From Scytalidium lignicola (lineage: Eukaryota > Ascomycota > Leotiomycetes): a DNA stretch of 64,000 nucleotides. The DNA lies in assembly GCA_002812745.2 (NCBI GenBank), contig NCSJ02000015.1:124001-188000 (forward strand), read 5' to 3'. Position numbers and translations under genes: made by a program. Position 1 is the first letter of the stretch, and each line of letters starts with the position of its first letter. The notes beneath the pieces are model-generated. The model did no database searches and was not told where the DNA came from. It worked only from the letters and a program-made list of their open reading frames with translations. This document shows positions 34,061 through 46,533 of this stretch, piece after piece.

Positions 34061-35570
34061 TGTTAGGAAGGCGTTAAGGCAGCCATGCCGATGTAGAAAA
34101 TAGAGCAGAAAATATAATGGTATAGCAATAGCTACACACAGTGGGTCGATGGTGGATAATGTACGAAAGAGTCAGACGTGCCAGGGTATTTAAGTATTTA
34201 GCTCGTAGAATGGCATGCCGGATACAACAATGTCCCTGCAGAGGCAATACAAGCTTATTCCTCGTAATGAAGAGCTAAACTACCCAATCGACGGCAGATA
34301 TTTCTCGACCAAATAACTTCCTAACATAGAAGAGTAGGAGGGAAACACGGGAAGATACACTCTACCAGGACTCAGATCGTTTTGCATGAATTTCCAGAAG
34401 GCGGGGGTGCTGCCATCCTTCAATCAGCATGGCAACCCATCTCCTGGATCGATTCTAAAACTGCCATGCTTACTTGTGGCGGCAGTCAAGACTCCCCATT
34501 GACGTATCAAGTGGGCCATGATGCGATGAGGTTGGCTGTCAAATGCAAGTGCTATCGCCAAGCATAACAATAGACTGTATTGTTATCAACGGCCATAGCG
34601 CAGCGCAATAAATCTTTGCGAGAAGAGAACGCAACGAATCAACGGCAAAGATACCGGTAGAACAATCATACCATCGGGCTGTTTTGCGTGCAAAACACCT
34701 ACTTAGGGTCGGTCACAATATCCATTGTCAGCAGCTTTGGCTTTTTGTGGCTTTTGTCGATCTCAGGGGGGGAGGGAGGTTGTTAGATGCCCACGTTGAT
34801 AAGCCGCACAATCCCGTGTTTTGACATCGACCGTGAATCTCAGTGGCGCACCCCCATCCAAAGCGGCACGGATGCGTAGGAGAGAAAAGAGATAACGAGG
34901 CTTTTAATACAGTACAGTACTGTAGAAGGTTTCATGTCTTCGAAAAACCAGATATGTCTCAGCGCCATTCCAAAGAGAGGTCAACTTAGAAAGCCGCAAA
35001 CGAGGCTACCAATCATCTCTAAGTGGCTGTAGTTTGTGTTTTTTGTCGCATCCTTCCAGCATTTATTAGACAGATTTGGCAGTTCCATAAAGAGGAAAAA
35101 TAAACGTCCCTTGGGGATCGGGCCCAACCGTATTACCGGTACTCTCCTCAGAACGTGGGATTTCCGGGTATGAGACGGAAGTATTCCATTTCGGCTGAGA
35201 TATTGTCCCGCTCAACTCCTCGGAAGTTCGGAGGTCCAGGAGCGTTGCACAATTTGGCATCTCCCTTCGGCCCAGGGGAGGCCAAGATAAGGGGAGCACC
35301 TTTAATTCACTGAGCTCGCTGAGCAAAAATAACAGCCTTACATTTAAGGCTTCATTAAATGCATCATGTAAGGCAAAATAATCATGCCTGATATTTTAGG
35401 ACTATTAACTTAGACGCCCACAGCGCGAGTTGCTGTGACGCGCGCCAGAATAAGGTTTCAATGATCAGCGACCAATATTAAGACAAAGAAAGTCAACTTC
35501 AGTTATTGCTCTATCCAACCACAACCACAATTTTCGAGAACAATGCGCGTTTTTGGCGCAATATCTTGAA
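34061..35570. promoter_or_regulatory. 1.5-kb divergent intergenic region with TACAGTA motif and uORF
   Basis: Contains TACAGTACAGTACTGTAG at 34908-34925. An eight-codon uORF at 35543-35569 (ATG...TGA) ends one base before the Acinus-like start. Minus ORF 35066-35326 has no family features. No gene seen. Confidence 0.5.
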
Positions 35571-37385
35571 ATGACTGACTGGAACAAATTAAAGGTCGTT
35601 GACCTCAAAAATGAATTGAAGAAGAGAGGATTGCCCCAGACAGGACTTAAGCCTGCCTTGGTGGCTCGACTCACACAGGCTGAGAATGAGGAAGTATCAG
35701 AGAGCGATACTACGGTTCGAGAAGGAAGTGCAGAAGATAGCACGACCGGAGCGCCATCAAATCATGGCGAAGAAACTAAACCAGCCGATTCCACACCCAC
35801 CACCAACATTGAAGCCACTGCCCCTGCCGACGGCCCAGCAACCACGAACATTCCTCAATCCGAGGAACAGGTTGTAGCCCCGGAATCTGCTTCTGAGGTT
35901 GTGCCTGCTCAAGGCTCACTTCCAGATGCAGAAATTACTCCGCTAGTTGACGCCTCTGCGATTGAACAATCGCCGGCGCAAACGGCCCCGAGAAGGCCCT
36001 CCTTACCCTCTGTCGACTCTCAGGAACTTATCACAGATCAACAAAAACGAAAGCGAAGATCGACTACTCCCCCTCCAAATGAAGATGAAATTGCGCGAAA
36101 ACGAGCTAGACAACAAGAATCCGAGGAGGTCAGCGATAGGTTGATGGCACCGGAAAGTGATGACGTTAGACCTCAGAATGCAAACGGCGGTACTGGGGAA
36201 ATTATAGTTGGCAAGGAATCACAATATTTGAAGGATGACCATCCAGATGAGCAAGATCAAGATGATGTCACAAAACAGCGAGCAAAAGATAGCATTATGG
36301 AGGATTTTCCATCGAGGGCGGTAAATGCGCAGCTGAAAGATGTTCTATCCACCCCAAGACTTGCCAACGAGAAAGTGGCATTATCAGACGAACAGATGGA
36401 CTATACGATGGATGAGAGCGAGCGTGTTATTTCACCGGCCATCCACCCTGCTACTTCAGCCTTATATATCCGAAACTTTATGCGACCGTTAAACCCGACA
36501 CAGCTCAAATATCATTTGGCTACCCTTGCAACACCCCCCAACCGCGAACCTGATCCAGACTTCATCCTCAATTTTTTTATTGACCCGATCCGTTCTCACG
36601 CGCTGGTTCTATTCACCAACATTTCTGCAGCCTCTAGGGTTCGATCAGCGCTTCATGACAGGATCTGGCCCGAGGAAAGAACTCGTAAACCTCTTTGGGC
36701 AGATTTTATACCAGCCGAGAAAATGAGTGAATGGATTGAAGTCGAATCATCTGATGGAGGTGGTCGAGGCTCCGCTAAGAAATGGGAAGTCCTCTATGAT
36801 ATTGATGAAGACCAGCATGTGACGGCGTCTCTGCAAGAAGTTGGAATATCTCTTTCAAAAGCACCTCGCAGATTATCAACAAGCACCATTCTGCCGTCTT
36901 TATCAATGTCCCAGCAAGGTATAGAAGGAGCTCCTTCTGGTCCTCGCTCTACCCAAACAAATGGACGAAGTGCTGCTACAAACCTCTCTACCTTAGAACA
37001 ACTCTTTCGATCAACTAAAGCAAAGCCTGTCCTATATTGGCAACCGGTTTCTAAAACCTTATCAAATAAGCGGCTTGATAATCTAGAAGACGCAAAATCT
37101 AAAGAACCCGACCGTCGCCTGGGCTCTGAGATCAATCGATATACATTTGAGGATGGCGATGTTCTTGTTGACCGTGGGAAGGAGATATTTTCGGGGATCA
37201 GACCACCGAATCGAAGTGCTCGTGGTGGCGGCCCTGGCAGCCGTAGTGGAGGAAGCCATTATGGCCGGGGAGTTTCTAGTAGATCCAATGATGGCTATAG
37301 GAGCTACAGCTATAGAGATAGGGACCGAGGAGGTTATAGAGATGACACTAGAGGCTCACGCGGCTCGCGAGATCGACGATGGTGA
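35571..37385 (+). CDS. Acinus-like SAP-domain protein (RNPS1-SAP18-binding motif)
   Basis: Single exon, 604 residues, starting at ATG 35571 (the upstream ATG is out of frame). N-terminal SAP domain: WNKLKVVDLKNELKKRGLPQTGLKPALVARL, typical for binding A/T-rich DNA or RNA. The middle is acidic and Ser/Pro-rich with KRKRR-type basic patches. A degenerate RRM-like block follows (ALYIRNFMRPLNPTQLKYHL, HALVLFTNISAASRVRSAL). After that comes LFRSTKAKPVLYWQPVS and a C-terminal RG-rich tail with SYSYRDRDRGGYRD. LYW...VS plus KRLDNL resembles the RSB region of Acinus, which ties RNPS1 and SAP18 to splicing and EJC-linked complexes (family knowledge). Confidence 0.75.
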   Translation: MTDWNKLKVVDLKNELKKRGLPQTGLKPALVARLTQAENEEVSESDTTVREGSAEDSTTGAPSNHGEETKPADSTPTTNIEATAPADGPATTNIPQSEEQVVAPESASEVVPAQGSLPDAEITPLVDASAIEQSPAQTAPRRPSLPSVDSQELITDQQKRKRRSTTPPPNEDEIARKRARQQESEEVSDRLMAPESDDVRPQNANGGTGEIIVGKESQYLKDDHPDEQDQDDVTKQRAKDSIMEDFPSRAVNAQLKDVLSTPRLANEKVALSDEQMDYTMDESERVISPAIHPATSALYIRNFMRPLNPTQLKYHLATLATPPNREPDPDFILNFFIDPIRSHALVLFTNISAASRVRSALHDRIWPEERTRKPLWADFIPAEKMSEWIEVESSDGGGRGSAKKWEVLYDIDEDQHVTASLQEVGISLSKAPRRLSTSTILPSLSMSQQGIEGAPSGPRSTQTNGRSAATNLSTLEQLFRSTKAKPVLYWQPVSKTLSNKRLDNLEDAKSKEPDRRLGSEINRYTFEDGDVLVDRGKEIFSGIRPPNRSARGGGPGSRSGGSHYGRGVSSRSNDGYRSYSYRDRDRGGYRDDTRGSRGSRDRRW

Positions 37386-38701
37386 AGTCTGGTCATTGTC
37401 ACAGAAGTAATACGGGGAATGTCATACCGGATCAATTGGGCATTGTTTGGCGTTCGGGAATAGGCTTACGTTCTCTAGTTGATCTAGACACAGCATTCTA
37501 GGAGATAATTCGAAGAAAGGTTTCTGCGAATGCTCGAGTATTTGCCTCATTCTTTCCATTGACATAAAGTCATTCCGTTGTACAGTACACTATCACTCAA
37601 AAACCACAACCTTCAATATAACTATTATGTACTATTGACAATCGAAATATTCTAACTATTAGGTCCTCAGGAAAGTTTTGACCGTTTGAATCGTGAATGG
37701 CTTATTTTGTATTAATATTACTCTTCTAATGTTATAGGTTGCTGGTCATAACAGATAAGGTTAAGGAAATAAATAGAGTATAGTGCGTTCATGGTTAGAC
37801 CTAGTGCAGGTACAATCAGAACATTAATGTGATATTTATAATTAACTTACATGACGGCACAGGAACGAATCGGCAACTAGTACCGAGAGACTCCGCGTGC
37901 GTGCAGAAGCGCATTTGAATTAGCTCCTGTTGTTGATATGAAAGTAGATAAGTAAAAGGGATGAGCTTTTATTTTGCGGTCCTGTCATGAATCTGGCAGG
38001 TATGAAACATGAAGTAGCGCCATACACAGAAAGCATTTTGCTACCAGTATTGTACAGTACTGCAGTTGGCTATTTTTGACTTGAATGACGGCATCCAGGC
38101 ATTGGGCGGCTGAGCGGCTGCCCAACAGCCCCTAACGTACTAACCTAAACACGGCCCCTCGCACGTGACCAGACACCGAGTATCTCTGTGGCGGTGGAAG
38201 GTGATTCACACCGTCCAGAAAGTAAAAATTGACATGTACGACGTATTTACAACACCCCTCAATTTTGAAGGCCAAATTTAATTCTGAAATTTTCGGTGTT
38301 CCTATCAGACCTTTTCCAACTTGCATCCAAGTCGCGCTGCCACAGGTCCCACGTCAATTAAGCGCCAAGGGTGGCGGCCTTGCGATTACGCGAAGATCTT
38401 TCGCAGATCGAGGTCGTCAACGGTAAACCAACGCAACAACCGCGCTATCAATAACGACCAACAGCGCCTGGAACAGCGCAAACTTCTACAACGTATGGGA
38501 ACCGCGTCTCAATAATCACGCTTCCAAGAAGGACTCTCTTCGGCACGATCGAAGAGTCTCGCGTACGCGCGACCTCCAACACTATAATCAAAGGTGGCGC
38601 TCACGGTCGTTACTCAGCTGTCACTACAAGATCACCTTGATATTGCCTCAAATCTTTTGAACTGCCCCTCGGAGTTGCTCGAGGGGGAACTACAACCTTT
38701 G
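37386..38701. promoter_or_regulatory. Intergenic, PSY2 5' region
   Basis: 1.3 kb with GTACAGTAC motifs at 37580-37590 and 38051-38060. Near 38530-38560 an imperfect inverted repeat pairs GACTCTCTTCG with CGAAGAGTC around GCACGAT. The PSY2 frame is open but without ATG for 108 bases before 38702. No other gene seen. Confidence 0.45.
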
Positions 38702-41687
38702 ATGATGGCACAAGCGGTGCCTAATCCGCCGAACGACAAGAAGAGGGTAAAGGTGTATGAGCTGCGCAACAATGACTGGTTCGACCGAGGTACCGGTTTT
38801 TGCACGGCGGGCTTCGTTATGGTATGCGCGCGTGTCCTTTTCTACATCCATCATCGTGATCTACTTGTCGAGGCGTATATTCCATACGCTTATGTCATGT
38901 CTGTCAATTCGATGACTAACACGTTTGTCTTAGACTGAGGGTCAACAAGAAGAGCCCAAGGTCATGGTCAAGTCCGAAGACCAACCCGATCGCCTGCTCC
39001 TCGACACTAGGATAACAAGAGAGGATGCCTTTCAGAAACAACAGGGTACGGGAAGTCTGGAGGTGAAGTAGGCATCATCTGCTAACAGTCAGCGGTAGAA
39101 ACTCTCATAGTCTGGACGGAAGCCTTGAATGGTGTTGATATGGCCCTTAGCTTTCAAGAGGCCGAAGGCTGTTTATCAATATGGTAAGTAGTATAAATAC
39201 TCCTCTTATACGCCTTCACAAGCATCCCGTTCAAGGGGCGAATGCTAATCGCGGTGTGAACGAATAGGAGCTTCGTAGAACATGTCCAAGAGCATTTGAA
39301 AAAGATGGGTCCTCGAGGTATGTTGCCACAGTCTAGCTCACTAAATATTATACAATATGCATATAGAATAGCAGCTCATACCCCTATTCCCAGATGATGC
39401 CATTGTCGATGATATCCCTCAAGATCCATTCCAGAATAACCCGATTTCACTTCCCACTCCCACGCTTGGCAATCTAAGTGAGATAGAGACTCAAATGCGA
39501 GGATTGAGCAACACCCAATCTGGTAGAGAAGCGCTGGTCAAGTTCGTTATTAATGAAGACTATATTCGAAAGATCACTCCATTGGTAGAAATGGCAGAGG
39601 ATATGGAAGACCTGCCGAGCTTACACCGGTTATGTAACATGATGAAGATTTTCATCTTGCTTAATGACACGGCGATCATCGAGCATGTCGTCACAGACGA
39701 CGTTGTTATGGGAGTTGTTGGAGCATTAGAATACGACCCCGACTTTCCTACGCATAAAGCGAATCACAGACATTGGCTTAGCAAAGAAGGCAGATATAAA
39801 GAGGTGGTACGCATCCGAGACAACATGGTTAGAAAGAAGATCCACTACACATACAGGTTACAGTATATGAAAGATGTGGTACTCGCCCGGATTCTGGACG
39901 ATCCTACTTTCTCAGTTCTCAATTCTCTAATCTTCTTCAACCAAGTTGACATTGTACAACACCTACAGGCCAACCAACCATTCGTTAAAGAGCTGTTTGG
40001 AATATTTGGTCCAAAAGAGAGTGACCAGGAGCGCAAGAAAGAAGCTGTATTGTTTATCCAACAATGCTGTGCTATTGCAAAGAACTTGCAGCAACCGGCG
40101 AGGCAACAACTTTATAACAACTTCTTGTCACAAGGCTTGATTTCCGTTATGACATTTGCTCTCCGTCACACCGATGTGGCAGTCAGAGTTGGCGCAACAG
40201 ATATTCTGGTAGCGATGATTGATCACGATCCTCAGATCATCCGCCAAACTATATTCCGACAGATTAGTGACCACCAAAAACCTCTTACAGATTCCTTGAT
40301 CGACCTTCTACTGGTGGAAGCTGATCTTGGAGTTAAAGCACAGATTGCAGATGCTATCAAAGTGCTCCTTGATCCCGGCTCGCAACCTGTTGAAGGATTG
40401 ACGAATAAAGTGGGGGGTGAGTTTGCGAATAGAATGCGACCTCAACTTGATCCTCAACAAGACATTTTCCTTGTCAATTTTTATGATGAGTCGGCAAAGA
40501 AACTTTTCAAACCGTTAGTAGACCTTAAGGGACGCACGGATATGAATTTCAGTGTGCATCAAGCTTCGTTGTTCATATATTTGATCGAGATACTCTGCTT
40601 TTTCATACGCCAGCATCAGCATCGCAGTAAATATTTTATGTTAGCTGAGGGCCTGGGACAACGCATAGCTCAGCTCCTCCAAAGTTCAGAGAAATATCTG
40701 AAGCTCAGTAAGTTCCCTCGTAGTCCTATTTTTCAAACGTTACAATGCTGATTTTTCTAGCTGCCCTAAAGTTCTTCCGTAATTTGATTCAATTAAAAGA
40801 CGAGTTTTACAACCAGCAGATGATGCAAGAACATTTTTTTTGAACCTATCTTAAATCTCTTAGTAGAGACGATGCCAAGAGACAATCTACTCAATTCAGC
40901 ATGCTTAGAGTTTTTTGATTTCATCCGAAAGGAGAACATCAAGGTCTTAATTAGTTATTTGGTCGAAAACTACCGTGATAAGATGAAGGACATTACATAT
41001 GTGGACATCTTTAGCAATTTTATCATGAGATACGATCGAACGCAGGGTTTTGGTGTTGATTCTTCAGTCCTGGATATTGAAGATGAAGCTCTAAAGAAGC
41101 CTGATATTGGCCGATCCACGAGATGGGGAACAGGTATCAAGGATCTTGATCCTGCGGAAGAGGAATATTTCAACACATCTGACGATGAAGATGAGGTGTC
41201 GACTAAACCAGCAGAAGGCAAGACTTCATCTAATGGCGCCTCACCGGTGTCGAAACCGTTGGTTGATTATGGTTCAGATGAAGAGAACGAAGCAGTTGAT
41301 GCTGAAATGTCCTCTAGTTCTGGACCTACTCAAGAGGCCAAGACTCCTGAATCTTCCACATCCAAGGGTTCAGAAGATGAGGCTGTCCTCACTCCAACAT
41401 CTTCATCACCTAGTCCTACTCTTCCCCAACGTATATCCGAGAAGCGACGTCGTGAGGAGGATGAGGAAGACGGCTTAAATAAGCTAGCACACCACAAGCG
41501 TCGTAGTTCAACAAGCTCTACAGGTTCAAATTCAGGCAATGTGCTGCGGCGGAAACAGAAATTTACAAATGGACGTGAAAATTCTGGCAAATCCGGCGGT
41601 GGTAAAACAGGCAGTATTGCTATTAGCCTGGCACCAGCTATCAAAACTGGAGGCGACACTGTTGGTGGTGGCAATAATGGGAATTAA
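38702..41687 (+). CDS. PSY2: Protein phosphatase 4 regulatory subunit 3 (Psy2/SMEK), +1 frame break in a T8 run
   Basis: Targets PP4 (Pph3) in DNA-damage checkpoint recovery and other nuclear roles. Exons 38702-38821, 38934-39045, 39093-39183, 39268-39317, 39394-40707 and 40761-41687. N-terminal PH-like domain: VKVYELRNNDWFDRGTGFC, DRLLLDTRI, ETLIVWTEALNGVDMALSFQEAEGC. Then the SMK-1/DUF625 block (DDIPQDPFQ, MRGLSNTQSGREALVKFV) and ARM-like repeats. Exon 6 opens with TALKFFRNLIQLKDEFYNQQMMQEHFF and hits TGA inside an 8-T run (40834-40841). With seven Ts it continues EPILNLLVETMPRDNLLNSACLEF, the family sequence, to a stop at 41687; 870 residues. The tail is acidic and ends with a KRRSS-type basic region. 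Confidence 0.92.
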
Positions 41688-42580
41688 TGATTCTTACTTG
41701 AGCTTGCGTTGAACGTGGCACGATGACGGCGCTTGGGAGTTGGTGGTGTTTAACGGCGGAATCTGGCGTTACGGATGCATGGACCATGATGTGTGAGGTT
41801 TAACGAAAGACCAGGCAGATACCTTCTATAACATATTTTGCTGGCTTTAAGCATGCCATTGTGTTTAAGTTATTCACGGATGAGTGTGGAGATATACGCG
41901 TCTTTCCTGATGAGATAGAGGACGGGTCATTTGATGAAATGGACTTGGGAGTGACATTTGTATTATAGACTACAGAGGCAGAGAGGCTTGGGGGGGTGTT
42001 TGTCGGCTTTGGGCTTGAGGTAATATTCCAGCATTATTGGCAAGGATCGTATTCTTCAAGGAGTGATATGTTGTCCATTTGCAAGTCGACATGCTATGTA
42101 TCTGAGAAAAAGCTCAACTGTTGCGGATGTTCGATAAGCTTAGCCGTCGCAATATGCTTGAAGGCAAAGAGAGAACACAACCTATCGGAGTTATTTCATT
42201 CCCCATAGTTATTTGCCTTGCCCTGCCCTTATTTCGGGGAATACTCAGCCTTGCGCCCCTAGCCTTGCATTAAAGCCACGTTCCAGGGGTTCGGTGCGCT
42301 AAAGCGAGGGCGTTCCCATACGGCCTTGTGTGAACCGTGTCATAATTAATAAATGCGACCGTCCTTCATCTACTTCCATTTGCCCACATCTTCTCCACGT
42401 GCCCTATTTAGGGTATGGAAAACTGAGAGGGCTACAATTATTATCTTTGCGCCACTGGCGCTTTCCTCGATTTCATGACGTGAATTGCGACTTCTGGTCT
42501 TTCTTTCTCTCTAGAAGCGACGTGTTCATGCCGTCTCTTGCTCCTAACGTATACATTTTTGAGCCACTCCTTTAGACAAA
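41688..42580. other. Intergenic, no gene seen
   Basis: PSY2 3' flank, then the ALG5 5' flank. The latter is C/T-rich (42360-42580) with a CACGTG-like CCACGTG at 42396. No gene recognised. Confidence 0.45.
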
Positions 42581-44020
42581 ATGCTATACCCCGATTTTAT
42601 ACAGAGCCTGTTCTTGGCTCTACTTTCAAGGGCAAAAGAAACACCACTACCAATTCTTTTTCTTATAGGACTCACTACTGTTCTCGCTACATTCATTTTG
42701 GTTCGCTACTTTCCCAACCGCGAGATCCATTGGAGACCTTTCCCGCTAACTTTCTTTTGAATTTAGATTTATGTCGCGGTTTCTGTCCTTGCTCCAACGC
42801 CACGCCTTCCTCATCTCTCAGAAAAACAATATATTACCACTTCTCCAGACGGCACAGCTACTTCCCCGCGTCCACTCCCCTGTTGGCATGACGAATGGCT
42901 TGCTCATCGGAAGGAAGCTGACAAGAACGGCGGTATTGTGTCTGGCGCACACACGGGCACAATTGATGACGCTGAGGTACAAATGAGCGTGGTTATTCCT
43001 GCCTACAATGAAGAAGAGAGGTTGGAGATCATGCTAGAAGAGGCGGTCGTCTTCTTGGACGCGGAATTTGGTCGGAAACCTAAAGACAGCAGGGAAAAAG
43101 CGAATACTGCCAAACAACGTTCAACTCCCGGCAAAACGAATGGACAATCGGCCAATGGACCATTGACAGGAATTGGAGGTTACGAGATCATCCTTGTGAA
43201 CGATGGGAGTAAAGACAAAACCGTTGATGTAGCGCTTGCATTTTCTAGGAAGTATAAACTTCATGATATTCTGCGAGTAGTCACTTTAAAAGAGAATCGC
43301 GGAAAAGGAGGCGCCGTTACGCATGGCTTCCGTCACGTAAGGGGCGCGTATACTGTGTTTGCTGATGCAGATGGAGCTTCGAAGTTCTCTGATTTAGCAA
43401 AGCTAATTGTAGGATGTGAGGAAATTAATGATCCATCAGGGCGGGCAATTGCCGTGGGAAGTAGAGCTCATCTTGTTAGCAGCGAGGCTGTCGTTAAGGT
43501 ACGCCCTCTCCTCGTTTCTTCGGATTACTTTCATTACCTTCAAGATTGAGAAAAGCATTATGAACGAATGGAGCATGGTTATTAAGGCATTTATTAATTC
43601 TCACAGCGCTCTCCCCTCCGCAATGCTCTGATGCATTCCTTCCATCTTCTCCTACGACTTCTTACTCCTCCAGCCACATCCCGTATCCGAGACACTCAAT
43701 GCGGCTTTAAACTGTTTTCGCGCACTGCACTCCCCCACATTGTTCCTTATATGCATGCTGAAGGCTGGATCTTCGATGTAGAGATGTTGATGCTTGCAGA
43801 GAGTGCCCCACCAGGTCTTGTCAGTACCAATGGAAGCGCAAATGGAAATCGGAAGCTCATTAGTAATGGAGAGAGGGGGATTAAGGTTGCTGAAATTCCT
43901 ATTGGGTGGAAGGAAATTGGTGGTAGTAAGTTAAATGTGATATGGGATAGTCTAGGAATGGCCTGGGGATTAGCTATCTTAAGAGCCAGTTGGATTCTTG
44001 GTGTCTATAAAAGGAGGTAA
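42581..44020 (+). CDS. ALG5: Dolichyl-phosphate beta-glucosyltransferase
   Basis: Makes dolichyl-phosphate-glucose from UDP-glucose and dolichyl phosphate at the ER for N-glycan precursor synthesis. Exons 42581-42700, 42767-43498 and 43607-44020 give 421 residues. An N-terminal membrane anchor (LPILFLIGLTTVLATFIL|IYVAVSVLAPTPRL) spans the first intron. GT-A/GT2 fold: MSVVIPAYNEEERLEIML, YEIILVNDGSKDKTVDVAL, KENRGKGGAVTHGF, the metal-binding DADGASKFSD and GSRAHL. After the second intron: RSPLRNALMHSFHLLLRLL, IRDTQCGFKLFSR and AEGWIFDVEMLMLAE. A 40-residue polar insertion (about residues 140-180) interrupts the first Rossmann unit. Confidence 0.95.
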
Positions 44021-44364
44021 TATGCATACTTTAGTTAGACAGAAGAGTGATTAGTACATAGAATTTCAGAGTTAGGGTAATGTCTGTATAGGTCTAGACA
44101 AAACAACGGCTAAAGTTGTGCAAATAGAATCACCATATTTTCTAGTTCATGACTTTCGTAGAATATGATCTATACATATAATTTATAAAGCTTAAGGTAT
44201 ATGAATATCTATCCTAGCTCCTGTCTTAGTACTCTGTATCAGAAAGGGCATTTTGCTAAGGATAATATAGATGCCTGAGGCATAAAGGTGAAAGTCGCGT
44301 TCTATCAAAGGCTTCGCGTTTTACGAGTGTTCAGGCTTGGCCAAATAACAGGTCTAACGCTGCA
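44021..44364. promoter_or_regulatory. Short spacer, ARP9 5' flank
   Basis: 344 bp between ALG5 and ARP9, same orientation. No gene or motif recognised. Confidence 0.4.
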
Positions 44365-46533
44365 ATGCCTCCATTTCGAGACGAAAATATCCTGCTACTG
44401 GCCCCAGGGAGCCAAACAACCCTTGCGCAGCTTGGATTGCCCGAATCCTTCACTCCAGCTGCTCACAGATTCCCCACTCGCGTCTTTCTGGCACCTGATG
44501 GGAAAACCTACGAACCGCACAAAGTTCGAACAAGGAAGAAGGAGAAGGTAGAGGCAGAGAAAACAAATGGAGATGTTGAGATGAGTGGTACTGGTGGGGA
44601 TGAGAACAGGGTAGAGGAAGATGAAGAAGAACACATTGAACTTCCAGATGACGATGAAGACGCAATTTGGCCTCTCAATGGTAGGTAATGCGCCCAACTT
44701 CTTTGGGATCGTAACTGACACCTTGGAATAGAGGGTCGGATTGAAAATATGCCGGCATTCTTTGCTTTCCTTCAACATGTTTACAATACATTGAATCCAA
44801 CCCTACATACCCCCGTAATGCTCATTGCACAACCGTCCTGGACAGCAAAGAATCATGAAGATATCACACAATTCATATTCGAGAAGTTCAAAACTCCTGC
44901 ACTATGCATAATGGATAGCGCTCTTGCAACATCTTACGCCTATGGAATTGCGAATGCGACAGTCGTTGATGTCGGATATAAAAAGGTCGATGTTACTGCG
45001 ATTGTTGACTTCCAGATTGCTTCTAGAGGTACTCTTCCTCATTCGGGCGGAGAAGCAATGACTCGTAAACTACTAGAACTGCTGCAATCAAAAGGATTCA
45101 CGTATGAGATGGCAGAACAGCTAAAGAAAAGTCCTATATGCGAGATATTATCACCCGGTACTCCATTACCAGGTATTGAGAGCCAAGAGGAGACTGTGAG
45201 TAACCCAGCAGCTGCAGTCTCAACAGGTGCAACCGACTCAGGACCAAGCGTGAAAATCATAGAAGCGCCCCGTGGCCCCGGACCAGATACGGAGGTTGGA
45301 GAAGACGATGTGAATGCTGAAGAGAAGGTTGTCGATGATGATGGTGTTCTAGATGTAGCTACTATCGTGGCAAGCGGAAAGACGCAGGAATTCTTAGCTA
45401 AAAAGGAGAAAGAGAAGTTAGAGAAGTCCGCGATTAGAAAAGCTGCTAAGGATGCTCGTGAAGCTGCCGAGGCTGCAAAACCTATGAGGCTCCCGAACTC
45501 TAAGAGACCTCGTGCTATCTTCCATTATGAAGAGTACGCTCTAGAACCACCCGGCGCCAAGAAACAGAAGAGCCCGGAGCCACAACCAGAGGTTAAGCCT
45601 GAAGAAGAGCAGCAAGCCCCCGTTCACGCCGAGACGACCGCGGAAGAGGAGCAGGCAGCCGCCCCAGCTCCTCCTCCGACTGAAGAACCTGATCTTGTGG
45701 AAGATGAAGCAGCTAAACGTGAACAAGCAAAGGCTGCTCGTCGAGAAGAGAGACGCAAAACCCGTGAAGAAAACGGTGATAACCGCATCAGACGAGACAT
45801 CGAAATTGGCGTTGAACGATTCCAAGCCGTCGAGAGTGGCCTCTTAGACTCAATAGCAGATACCGTATATCGCACCATCCTCTCCGTTGATGAGGTCTCG
45901 AAACGACAAGATGCATGGGACGCGCTCGTAGTCTGTGGTTTAGGATCGAAAATCAGGGGCTTCAAAGATGCACTTATCACGACACTTAATAGCCGTTACC
46001 TTATTTCGCCAAGCTCAGCAACAATGTTCATGAGTGAATTACCTTCAAACCTAGCTACGCCCAGCGGGACTGGTTCAATGACACCAACAGCGTCCTTTTC
46101 AGCCACACCACACCCACCACCAACTGCTAGCGCCGTAAATCCTCTCCTTCTGGCTGCCACAACAGCATCAAATCCTGCCCTCAATCCCAACAGCTCCATC
46201 GCATCGGCCTATGGTGACAACAGACACACACACTCGTCACATAGCCAAACCCCAACTAGTATTAAGGTTGCTAGTCCGCCGACGTACTTTCCTGAGTGGA
46301 AGACTTATGAGGAAGCTGTTTTCCTAGGGGCACAAGTTGCTGCTAAGGTTATTTTTGTGACAGATCAGGGTGTTAGTAAAGGCTTCCTAAGCAGGGTTGA
46401 GTTTAACGAAGAGGGGCCAAATGCCATTCATCAAGTGTGAGTACTTTTCTGAGCCTCCATTTTTTAGACTTAAGACCGCGATACTAGTAGGATTCAACTA
46501 CTAACTTTACTGTATAGTGGATTGGCCTACTAA
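44365..46533 (+). CDS. ARP9: Actin-related protein Arp9-like, SWI/SNF-RSC chromatin remodeller subunit
   Basis: Exons 44365-44680, 44732-46436 and 46518-46533 (16 nt) give 678 residues. N-terminus MPPFRDENILLLAPGSQTT and IWPLN|EGRIENMPAFFAFLQHVYNTLNP are typical of fungal Arp9. The actin-like fold continues with TPVMLIAQPSWTAKNHEDITQFIFEKF, MDSALATSYAYGIANATVVDVGYKKVDVTAI, and GSKIRGFKDALITTLNSRYL. A 220-residue charged insertion (rich in E, A, K, P) splits it. The last exon encodes only VGLAY, found by the GTGAGT donor at 46437 and a TACTAAC branch point 17 nt before the acceptor. ATP-binding residues are not clearly canonical. Arp8 is a weaker alternative. Confidence 0.8.

Noticed and set aside
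35066..35326. 86-residue minus ORF
   Set aside because: Low-complexity reading of promoter DNA with no recognised motifs.
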